From: Amazonocrinis nigriterrae CENA67
GTDB lineage: Bacteria > Cyanobacteriota > Cyanobacteriia > Cyanobacteriales > Nostocaceae
Assembly: GCF_016056305.1 (NCBI RefSeq)
Contig: NZ_JAECZC010000034.1
Location: 1-60,533 of the forward strand
Reading direction: 5' to 3'
DNA length: 60,533 nt
In this document: positions 1 to 7,352 of the stretch, one piece after another
How positions within the stretch are numbered: the stretch's first letter is position 1
How the letters are laid out: each line of letters opens with the position of its first letter
The notes under the pieces: model-generated
The model's database searches: none
What the model saw: the letters and a program-made list of their open reading frames with translations, nothing else
What the model was told of the DNA's origin: nothing
Position numbers and translations under genes: made by a program

Positions 1-17
1 CCCGCTCCCCCGCTCCC

Positions 18-590
18 CTACCCCCAAATCCGATACTGCTGGGCAATGTAGTAAAACAATCGGTAATAGTCTTGAAATTCCTGGCTTGAGCTTCGACCTT
101 GCCAGTAATATTTAACTTGACCTTGAGTTAGTGTCAGCGTCATCAAACTGACTTGCTGACCGACTTCTACAAGCATAACTCCAGATATTCCTTGGGCTGT
201 CTGAAAGTTAGGCTTGATCGCTTTTTCAGAATCTTGGTCTTCGGTTATGGATTTTGGTAGCTGATTAACTGCCCATGCTCGAATTTCCACAGAGTTGTTT
301 TGTGGTGGCACAAAGGCAATACCATCATTATTTTCTGGTGCTGTTAAAGCAGTCCAGTTGCTGGGATATGGAAACTCAAAGCCATAACGGGAATTACTAT
401 AAGTCTTCCATGTGATATTTGAAGCGTTAAAATTTGGCGCTGAACAACCCGACACAATTGTGAACAAAGCGTAGATGCAAACCAGCTTGACGTTAGGCAG
501 CGCTTTGCTAACACTTGGAAATTTTGTATAAATATTTTTTCCTAAACTACATGTTTTCACAGTTGTCGATATGCTGTAAGTTTTTGCCAA
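18..590 (-). CDS. putative lipoprotein, cyanobacterial hypothetical
   Basis: 190-aa product. A hydrophobic stretch at about residues 34-47 runs into a lipobox-like VSGC with Cys49, so the mature protein may be a lipid-anchored periplasmic or outer-membrane protein. The N-region before the hydrophobic core is unusually long (about 30 residues) and no better internal Met is present, so the true start is uncertain. The mature part (YGFEFPYPSNW, later a run of short beta-like segments) resembles PsbP-like or DUF-type small cyanobacterial lipoproteins, but I cannot assign a family firmly. It is monocistronic and divergent from the next gene. Confidence 0.6.
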   Translation of the reverse strand: MAKTYSISTTVKTCSLGKNIYTKFPSVSKALPNVKLVCIYALFTIVSGCSAPNFNASNITWKTYSNSRYGFEFPYPSNWTALTAPENNDGIAFVPPQNNSVEIRAWAVNQLPKSITEDQDSEKAIKPNFQTAQGISGVMLVEVGQQVSLMTLTLTQGQVKYYWQGRSSSQEFQDYYRLFYYIAQQYRIWG

Positions 591-822
591 AGTTAATCTA
601 TAAGCAGTTTAGAGAAACTCTACCGCGATTTGATTCTATCTGGAACAAAATTAACTGGTAGTTTTCTAAATAACTCAGTTTAGTGACTGTGACATTCAAA
701 CAGAAGTCGGCTTTGTAAATGTATGTAACAATAAAGCCGTCAAAACGTCTTGCTGTCTTGACAACTGAAAAGGCAGCCGATAACGTAATATACATACCCG
801 GGTAAGACCGCCAAAGAGTTAT

Positions 823-1170
823 ATGCAAGCTAAGCAAAAGGTTACTTTGTATTTGTCGCCAGAACTGCACAGGAAACTGAAGATTCGTTCAGCCGTTGAT
901 TCTGAACCAATGTCAGACCTTGCTGAACGCGCCCTCGTATTCTACCTGTCCAACTCAGAGCTAGTAGAAGAAGTGGAAGCTTCTTCATTTGGACGAACTC
1001 ATCGAGTTTATTCATGTCCAAATTGTGAAAGTTCATTAGTTCTGCGCGATGGAGAGCTGGTTGCTTTGGGTAATCAACCAGGAGTTATAGGTCAAGAACA
1101 TCTTTCCATTGATGAAATGGAAAAAGATGAAACACATCCCAAGGGTGAGGAAGAGTTGGTTCCTTGCTGA
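823..1170 (+). CDS. ribbon-helix-helix protein with CPxC motif
   Basis: 115-aa protein. Residues 5-42 have the strand-helix-helix pattern of an RHH/CopG-type DNA-binding domain (VTLYLSPELHRKL, then helices ending AERALVFYL). A Cys-Pro-Asn-Cys at 65-68 suggests half of a zinc ribbon or a redox motif, and the C-terminus is acidic. It lies about 95 bp upstream of ycf46 on the same strand, so co-regulation is possible. The role is unknown; a DNA-binding regulator is an inference from the RHH pattern. Confidence 0.65.
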   Translation: MQAKQKVTLYLSPELHRKLKIRSAVDSEPMSDLAERALVFYLSNSELVEEVEASSFGRTHRVYSCPNCESSLVLRDGELVALGNQPGVIGQEHLSIDEMEKDETHPKGEEELVPC

Positions 1171-1265
1171 TACGAATGAATAATGAATGAGTAGCTGATA
1201 ATTCCGATTGTCGTTACCAGCAAAGCGATGTCTGTACTGTATAAGGTCTCAAGTAGGTCGATTGT

Positions 1266-2777
1266 ATGAAAGAAGAGCTCAATATCCTAATTCAAGCTCA
1301 ATACCCTCTAATCTACCTTGTGACCTCCGAGGAAGAGCGGGCTGAGCAGTCAATTTCCGCAATCGCCCAAGTATTAAAGCCCCAACGTCGTATATTTGTT
1401 TGGACAGTAACTCACGGCATCGTAGAGTATGGTCAACCCCGGAATGTTACCCAACACAATACTGTTTCTCCAGAGGCAGCTATTGAGTGGATCATCCGGC
1501 AGAGAGAACCCGGTATATTTATTCTTAAAGATTTACATCCATTTATTGATGCACCTGCGACGGCAAGGTCTTTACGTGATGCGATCGCTAGCTTCAAAGG
1601 TATGCAAAAGAACATCATTTTGATGTCACCTGTGCAGCAAGTACCTATTGAACTGGAAAAAGAAGTTGTTGTACTCGACTTCCAATTACCAGATATGGCT
1701 GAGTTGAACAAAGTTTTGACTCACCACTTAGATCAAAATCGCGGACGGCGGTTGACAACGGAGGCGCGGGAAAAACTTCTCAGGGCAGCTTTAGGTTTAA
1801 CTAGAGATGAAGCTGAGAAAGTATATCGTAAAGCCCAAGTAACTACAGGGCGTTTAACGGAAGAAGAAGTAGATATAGTTTTATCTGAGAAAAAGCAACT
1901 AATTCGCCGCAATGGTATTTTAGAATACATTGAAGAAGATGAAACCATTGATGCTGTAGGTGGATTAGAAGAACTGAAAAAATGGCTCAAACAGCGCTCT
2001 AATGCTTTCACAGAAAGAGCTAGAGAGTATGGTTTGCCTCAGCCAAAGGGAATGTTAATTTTAGGAGTTCCAGGTTGCGGTAAATCCTTAATCGCCAAGA
2101 CTACATCCCGGTTGTGGGGTTTACCACTGTTACGCTTGGATATGGGGCGAGTCTACGACGGCTCGATGGTAGGGCGAAGTGAAGCCAATCTGCGTAATGC
2201 CCTGAAAACAGCAGAATCTATCTCTCCAGCAATTCTGTTTATCGATGAATTGGATAAATCCTTTGCAGGTAGTACAGGTTCATCCGATTCTGATGGAGGA
2301 ACATCAAGTAGAATCTTCGGTTCTTTCCTGACATGGATGCAAGAAAAGAAATCTCCAGTATTCGTGATGGCAACAGCCAACCGAGTGGAACGTTTGCCTG
2401 GAGAATTCTTGCGGAAAGGACGTTTTGATGAAATTTTCTTTGTGGATCTGCCCACAGCTGAAGAAAGGCAGGATATATACAAAATCCACCTCACCAAGCG
2501 CCGTGAAGACATCTCTCGCTTCGATTTGGAGCAATTAGCCAAAATGTCTGATGGCTTCTCTGGTGCAGAAATTGAACAAGCGCTAGTTGCGGCAATGTAC
2601 GAAGCATTTGCTCAAGACCGCGAGTTCACCCAATTAGATATTATTGCTGCGCTTAAGGCGACCCTGCCGCTGTCTCGTACAATGCAAGAACAAGTTACAG
2701 CCCTTAGAGATTGGGCCAGACAGAGGGCAAGACCCGCAGCATCCTCCGTTGCTGAATATCAGCGAATGGAGTTCTAA
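1266..2777 (+). CDS. ycf46: Ycf46-type AAA+ ATPase
   Basis: 503-aa AAA+ ATPase. The N-terminal domain (1-215; QYPLIYLVTSEEERA) is typical of Ycf46. The AAA module carries Walker A GVPGCGKS at 267-274, Walker B LFIDELDK at 324-331 and a downstream arginine-finger region (RKGRFDEIF). Length and motifs match cyanobacterial and red-algal plastid Ycf46, a family linked in cyanobacteria to regulation of photosynthetic carbon uptake; the substrate is unknown. The ycf35 gene follows on the same strand after a hairpin-rich gap. The gene is intact. Confidence 0.9.
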   Translation: MKEELNILIQAQYPLIYLVTSEEERAEQSISAIAQVLKPQRRIFVWTVTHGIVEYGQPRNVTQHNTVSPEAAIEWIIRQREPGIFILKDLHPFIDAPATARSLRDAIASFKGMQKNIILMSPVQQVPIELEKEVVVLDFQLPDMAELNKVLTHHLDQNRGRRLTTEAREKLLRAALGLTRDEAEKVYRKAQVTTGRLTEEEVDIVLSEKKQLIRRNGILEYIEEDETIDAVGGLEELKKWLKQRSNAFTERAREYGLPQPKGMLILGVPGCGKSLIAKTTSRLWGLPLLRLDMGRVYDGSMVGRSEANLRNALKTAESISPAILFIDELDKSFAGSTGSSDSDGGTSSRIFGSFLTWMQEKKSPVFVMATANRVERLPGEFLRKGRFDEIFFVDLPTAEERQDIYKIHLTKRREDISRFDLEQLAKMSDGFSGAEIEQALVAAMYEAFAQDREFTQLDIIAALKATLPLSRTMQEQVTALRDWARQRARPAASSVAEYQRMEF

Positions 2778-2807
2778 AAGCTTTCCCTTGCTAACCCAGG
2801 GGGAAAG

Positions 2808-2863
2808 GCTAGCAGAAAATGCTAGCAGTTACGAAAAAAGCCGCATTCAGGTTAGCGCGGCTT
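2808..2863. other. two small hairpins between ycf46 and ycf35
   Basis: Hairpin 1 has arms GCTAGCA (2808-2814) and TGCTAGC (2820-2826) with a GAAAA loop. Hairpin 2 has arms AAGCCGC (2838-2844) and GCGGCTT (2857-2863), preceded by an A-run, so it looks like a terminator only when read on the minus strand. They may affect processing between ycf46 and ycf35; function is inferred. Confidence 0.4.
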
Positions 2864-2919
2864 CGCCGAAGATAAACCGTTGTCGTTTTTTCTCAATCTT
2901 CTCATTGGAGGAAACCCAA

Positions 2920-3270
2920 ATGTCTCACTTTAGCACCCTGCGTACCAAAATTACTGATGCTGAAATCCTCAAAGCTTCCTTGCGCGACCTGGGTATCAGC
3001 GTAAAGACTGAAGCTGATGTTCGTGGTTATAACGGTCAGCGCGTTCGTTCCGACATCGTAGCTGTTTTGGACGGCGAATATGATTTAGGTTGGTCTCGCA
3101 ACAGCGATGGTTCTTTTGACCTAATCGCTGACCTGTGGGGTGTTGCTAAAAAGCACAACCAAACCGAGTTGATTAACTCTATCAACCAAAAATACGCTGT
3201 TAACAAAACCTTGGCTGAAGTAAAACAGCGCGGTTTGCAAAACGCCAATGTGAAGTTGGTATTGCAATAA
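2920..3270 (+). CDS. ycf35: Ycf35 / DUF1257 protein
   Basis: 116-aa protein starting MSHFSTLRTKI, a hallmark of the Ycf35/DUF1257 family conserved in cyanobacteria and some plastids. The start at 2920 is chosen because a strong ribosome site, GGAGGAAA (2907-2914), lies just upstream; the open frame extends further 5' without family similarity. Function is unknown. It follows ycf46 on the same strand and is closed by two consecutive terminator-like hairpins. Confidence 0.88.
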   Translation: MSHFSTLRTKITDAEILKASLRDLGISVKTEADVRGYNGQRVRSDIVAVLDGEYDLGWSRNSDGSFDLIADLWGVAKKHNQTELINSINQKYAVNKTLAEVKQRGLQNANVKLVLQ

Positions 3271-3299
3271 CAATTTCTCTGCGCGTTCCCAAAGCTGCA

Positions 3300-3337
3300 C
3301 GGGTTAACCATGTAATTAGCGGTTAGCCCGCTTTTTT
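3300..3337 (+). terminator. rho-independent terminator after ycf35
   Basis: Stem CGGGTTAACC (3300-3309) pairs with GGTTAGCCCG (3321-3330), one G-U pair, followed by CTTTTTT. Confidence 0.8.
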
Positions 3338-3338
3338 A

Positions 3339-3374
3339 TCAGGACTGAGATTGATTTCTCAGTCCTGATTTTTA
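3339..3374 (+). terminator. second terminator hairpin after ycf35
   Basis: A perfect 12-bp stem, TCAGGACTGAGA (3339-3350) with its complement at 3357-3368, loop TTGATT, followed by TTTTTAT. Together with the previous hairpin it insulates the AT-rich DUF262-HEPN pair downstream. Confidence 0.75.
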
Positions 3375-3559
3375 TGCTTTGTGTTGCTTGAGAAATAGAA
3401 CTATGTGAATGAGAGTAAATTTTAGTTCACCTAAACTTAATCATTGCTTATTTTTGTTGAGTTTTAGAGATAATTTTATATACAGTCTAATAAATTTAAT
3501 TTATCAGCACTTGAGTTTAAAGGTTAAAATGACAAACAAACTAAGATAGGGCGTAAATT

Positions 3560-4663
3560 ATGGGGCTTCAAGAAGAAATAGATAACAAAAGGCAAGAAAT
3601 CAGATCAGACTCCTATTCTATGTCTATTGGTGAGTGGATTAGTCTTTATGAAAATAACGAAATTGACATACATCCAGAGTTTCAAAGATTTTTCCGTTGG
3701 ACTAATCACCAAAAGACTAGCTTAATAGAATCTTTGTTATTAGGCATACCGATTCCACCTATTTTCGTCTCTCAAAGAACAGATGGAGTTTGGGATGTTG
3801 TAGATGGACTTCAAAGGCTGTCTACTATTTATGAATTCGTTGGAAAGTTGAAAGATGAAAATCAAAATCTTATATCACCTTTAGTATTAGGAGAAACTAA
3901 ATATCTGCCTTCCCTTAAAGGCAAGGTCTGGGAAGATTCAGATGAATCAGATAATGCTTTAAATCAAGCCCAGCGTCTACTAATTAAAAGGTCTAAAATT
4001 GATGTAACCATTTTACTGAAAGAGAGTGATACACTGGCGAAGTATGAGCTTTTTCAAAGACTTAATACAGGAGGTTCAATCGCCACACCTCAAGAAGTTA
4101 GAAATTGTATTTTGGTTATGTATAACCGAAATATGTTTCATTGGATGAGAAATTTAAGCCAAAATCAAAAGTTTCAAAATTGTCTTTCACTAACAGACCG
4201 TTCATTAGAAGAGCAATATGATATGGAATTATTACTGCGTTTTTTAACATTCCGCAATATGGATGAAAACGAAATCAGGAGTATGTCGGATATCGGGACA
4301 TTTTTAACAGATAAAATGGTAGAGATGGCACAACGCTCAGATTTTAATTATCACAAAGAGGAAGAAGCATTTGATTTAACATTTGAAATTTTAAATAGCC
4401 ATATAGGTGAAGAAAGCTTCCGAAGGTACGATGATAAAAAAAGTAAATTTTTGGGAGGGTTTCTTGTTACTGCCTATGAAGTAATAGCATTAGGTATTGG
4501 TTACAATTACGAGAAATTAATCAACTCAACAGTTGATATAAAAAGCTTAGTTAAAGGTATTTGGAGTAATCCTGATTACACTTCTTGGACTGGCGCTGGT
4601 TCAGATACACGTAGAAGAATTCCAAGATTAGTTTCTTTAGGTCGTAGAATATTTGACGTATGA
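3560..4663 (+). CDS. DUF262 (ParB/GmrS-like) protein
   Basis: 367-aa DUF262 protein. Two N-terminal motifs identify it: HPEFQRFFRW (38-47) and DGLQRLSTI (82-90), the ParB/Srx-fold nucleotide-binding signature also found in GmrS of GmrSD type IV restriction enzymes. The C-terminal half is helical and carries no GmrD-type HNH motif, so any nuclease activity probably comes from the partner. The stop overlaps the start of the downstream HEPN gene by 4 bp (ATGA), implying translational coupling. Base composition is clearly more AT-rich than neighbouring core genes, consistent with horizontal acquisition. Role in phage defence or a toxin-antitoxin-like pair is inferred. Confidence 0.85.
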   Translation: MGLQEEIDNKRQEIRSDSYSMSIGEWISLYENNEIDIHPEFQRFFRWTNHQKTSLIESLLLGIPIPPIFVSQRTDGVWDVVDGLQRLSTIYEFVGKLKDENQNLISPLVLGETKYLPSLKGKVWEDSDESDNALNQAQRLLIKRSKIDVTILLKESDTLAKYELFQRLNTGGSIATPQEVRNCILVMYNRNMFHWMRNLSQNQKFQNCLSLTDRSLEEQYDMELLLRFLTFRNMDENEIRSMSDIGTFLTDKMVEMAQRSDFNYHKEEEAFDLTFEILNSHIGEESFRRYDDKKSKFLGGFLVTAYEVIALGIGYNYEKLINSTVDIKSLVKGIWSNPDYTSWTGAGSDTRRRIPRLVSLGRRIFDV

Positions 4664-5316
4664 CTAAGCGCGACCTAGATAATCTGGAAAATTTAATTGA
4701 TAGGCTTTCACAAGATTCTGCTTGGCGTAAAAAAGAGCTTTCGGACTTAAAAACATTAATTGAATCTAAAAGCCTTTCATTTGGAAGGCATAATGCAATT
4801 CTTCGCAGTGGGGTAACTATTCTCTATGCACATTGGGAAGGCTTTGTTAAAACATCAGCAAGTAGCTATTTGGAGTTTGTGGCAATGCAAAAGCTGAGGT
4901 ACGAAGAGCTTTCAAGTAACTTTGTTGCATTAGCAATGAAAGCAAAATTAGATCAGGCAATGGAAACAAATAAGCCAACTATATTTACAGAAGTAACAGA
5001 ATTTATTATGACAAAGATGGCTGAAAGAAGTTCAATTCCATATAAAAATGTAATTAAAACTGGCTCTAATCTTTCATCATCTATCCTTAGAGAAATAATT
5101 TGTATTCTTGGTTTGGATTATTCATTTTTTGAGACTAAACAAGTTATTATTGATGAAAAGCTTTTGAAAAACAGAAACACTATTGCTCATGGTGAATATT
5201 TACTATTAGATCGTGAAGCTTACCTTGAATTACATTCACAAGTTATAGAAATGATGGATAATTTTCGTACACAAATTGAAAATTGTGCAGCAATGAAAAG
5301 TTATTCTCGTAAATAG
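4660..5316 (+). CDS. HEPN-domain protein, MAE_28990/MAE_18760-like
   Basis: 218-aa, mostly helical. The motif KNRNTIAHGEY places R172 and H177 in the RX4H arrangement of HEPN ribonucleases, near the C-terminus as in the MAE_28990/MAE_18760 type. The N-terminal helix includes ILYAHWEGFVK, also typical of that group. Members are predicted RNases used in abortive-infection or toxin systems. Its start overlaps the DUF262 stop (ATGA). I infer that the HEPN protein is the RNase effector and DUF262 the sensor or regulator. Confidence 0.8.
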   Translation: MTKRDLDNLENLIDRLSQDSAWRKKELSDLKTLIESKSLSFGRHNAILRSGVTILYAHWEGFVKTSASSYLEFVAMQKLRYEELSSNFVALAMKAKLDQAMETNKPTIFTEVTEFIMTKMAERSSIPYKNVIKTGSNLSSSILREIICILGLDYSFFETKQVIIDEKLLKNRNTIAHGEYLLLDREAYLELHSQVIEMMDNFRTQIENCAAMKSYSRK

Positions 5317-5407
5317 CTGAATAACCTATATTAAATGAGTATTAAAATAACTATTGGCTTACTTGTTTAAAAAAAAATAAATACATATTTATTATTTACC
5401 TTTGAAT

Positions 5408-6013
5408 CTACCAAATTTGACTTAAATCTAAAACAAACCCAGGAAGTAACGGTTCACCATTCAGGGTTTTAGGGTTATCTAATACCTCAACCGCAGTATT
5501 AGGACGATAAATAAAAACTTGGCGTTGCTTTCTATCAATTAACCAACCAAGTTGTGTGCCATTATCAATATACTCTTGCATCTTGTCTTGCAAAATTTGC
5601 AAACTATCACTGTGAGAACGCAATTCAATCACAAACTCAGGACAAATTGGTGCAAATTTTTTTCGCTGTTTTGGTGGTATTGCTTCCCAGCGTGTGCGTT
5701 TTATCCAAGCTGCATCTGGTGATTTAACTGCACCATTTGGCAAAGTAAACCCACCACTGGAACCAAACCCCACACCTGTACCATCTTGCTTTGTCCACGC
5801 CTATAACTGTCCAATTAAGTCAAAATTGCGCTCATCAGTTTCGGAACCAGTAGGGGGCATAATGATTAATTCTCCAGCTGCATTACGTTCGATACGAAAA
5901 TCCCGATTTAATTGACAAAATTCGTAAAACTGATCGTCAGTCATAGCGATCGCAGGCCACAATTGCAAGACAATAGGTACAATTTCAGTAGCTATAGGTA
6001 AGTTTGCAGTCAT
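5408..6013 (-). pseudogene. Uma2-family nuclease-like gene with in-frame amber stop
   Basis: Two same-frame pieces, 6013-5801 and 5800-5408, join as one Uma2/DUF820 protein of about 200 codons. The only break is a TAG at 5803-5801, read as ...DLIGQL*AWTKQDGTG. Family members usually have an aromatic residue here, so a single Tyr-to-stop change is likely. The rest is intact, including SPDAAW, EFVIELRS and the C-terminal GWLIDRKQRQVFIYRP, which contain the restriction-endonuclease-fold core. The 3' piece could be translated from a downstream Met, but that fragment lacks the N-terminal third. Confidence 0.8.
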
Positions 6014-6255
6014 AATTGCTTTTTGGCTATTTCATCTACCTTCACCATATCTATTCACACTCCCAAGTGGAACGTGACCATAAGTGAAAAAGTTACCAAT
6101 GCCTAATGCCCCAAGCGGCAGGGGAAGCAACCTCAACCACTCACGAGAAGATAGAGTTCCCCGCCGCTTTCAAAGAAATTTCAGTTTTTCTTTCCACCGA
6201 AGTACCCAGATTGTGCCATAATAAGCCGGTCGCATACAGTAGTTAGTCATCAATC

Positions 6256-7287
6256 GTGCCAGATACCGACTCAATCAACGACCTTGCTGCGGCTTTGCAA
6301 CAGCCAGCAGACTTAACCTTTGAACTGCCAGATCCCGAAGACGAAGAGATTCCAGAGTCAGATTTTCAAGAGCAGCTTGATGTAGCATGGCAAATATGCG
6401 ATCGCTTTGACCTGCAAACTGAAATTTGGCGGGGGCGAATTTTACGGGCTATCCGCGATAGAGAGAAAAAAGGCGGTGATGGACGCGGTACGGGCTTTCT
6501 CAGATGGCTCAAGGAACGAGAAATTAGTAAAAGTCAAGCTTATGCTTGGATTCAACTGGCTAACAGTGCTGATACACTCTTAGAAGAGGGAAAACTTGAC
6601 CCCAGCGCTGTAAATAACTTTAGCAAACGCGCTTTTGTGGAAACCTCCAAAGCAGCCCCAGAAGTACAACAGATGGTGAGTGAAGCTGCACAAAAAGGCG
6701 ATCGCATCACTAGGCGCGAAGTGCGTCAACTCACCGACGAATGGACAGCCATGTCTTCGGAGTTGCTACCGGAACCAGTAAAGGAAAAAGCAGCAGATAA
6801 CACCCTTCCTCCACGCTACATCGCCCCACTGGTGAAGGAAATGGAGAAACTGCCAGAATCGCACCAAAAATTTATTCAAAAAGAAATTGCTGCTAACCCT
6901 GATGTTGATACCCTCAAACAGGTGACAACCGAAGCGCGTCAGTTAGCAAAATATCTCAAATCTGCTGCCCAAGTCCAGGCGCTAGCCCAAGAAGATGTTG
7001 ATATTGAAACAGCTTTAGAAGAAGCCCAAAGAGTTGGCTGTTTAAGCGTAGCCGCTGACTTGGTAAATCAAGCCTCTCAGATAGAACAAACAATTGCCAA
7101 GTTGTACATGACTTGGAAACGCATCAGCAACTTAGCAGATCGGCTGTATGTTGATACTGGTGCAAGTACACCAAATTTGCGATCGCTCCTCAGTTGTATA
7201 GAACCCCTTGGTGGTGAAGTCATGGAACTACAACTCACTGGCGCCACAGAACACACCATCCGCCTGCAAATTCAGGAAAGTAATTAG
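6256..7287 (+). CDS. cyanobacterial conserved hypothetical, helical
   Basis: 343-aa protein with a GTG start at 6256. The N-terminus is acidic (PDPEDEEIPESD). Residues around 45-110 (ICDRFDLQTEIWRGRILRAIRDREKK, then EISKSQAYAWIQLA) look like a helix-turn-helix or DUF3102-like segment. The middle is helical with charged runs, and the C-terminus ends in a short beta-rich part. I recognise it as a cyanobacterium-restricted hypothetical but know no function. It is monocistronic; a repeat-rich 60-bp spacer separates it from the convergent exoprotein gene. Confidence 0.6.
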   Translation: MPDTDSINDLAAALQQPADLTFELPDPEDEEIPESDFQEQLDVAWQICDRFDLQTEIWRGRILRAIRDREKKGGDGRGTGFLRWLKEREISKSQAYAWIQLANSADTLLEEGKLDPSAVNNFSKRAFVETSKAAPEVQQMVSEAAQKGDRITRREVRQLTDEWTAMSSELLPEPVKEKAADNTLPPRYIAPLVKEMEKLPESHQKFIQKEIAANPDVDTLKQVTTEARQLAKYLKSAAQVQALAQEDVDIETALEEAQRVGCLSVAADLVNQASQIEQTIAKLYMTWKRISNLADRLYVDTGASTPNLRSLLSCIEPLGGEVMELQLTGATEHTIRLQIQESN

Positions 7288-7352
7288 TCAGTGGTCAGGG
7301 TCAGTTGTCAGTAATTATTCTCCCCTGCTCCCTTTCTCCCCTGCTCCCCTGC

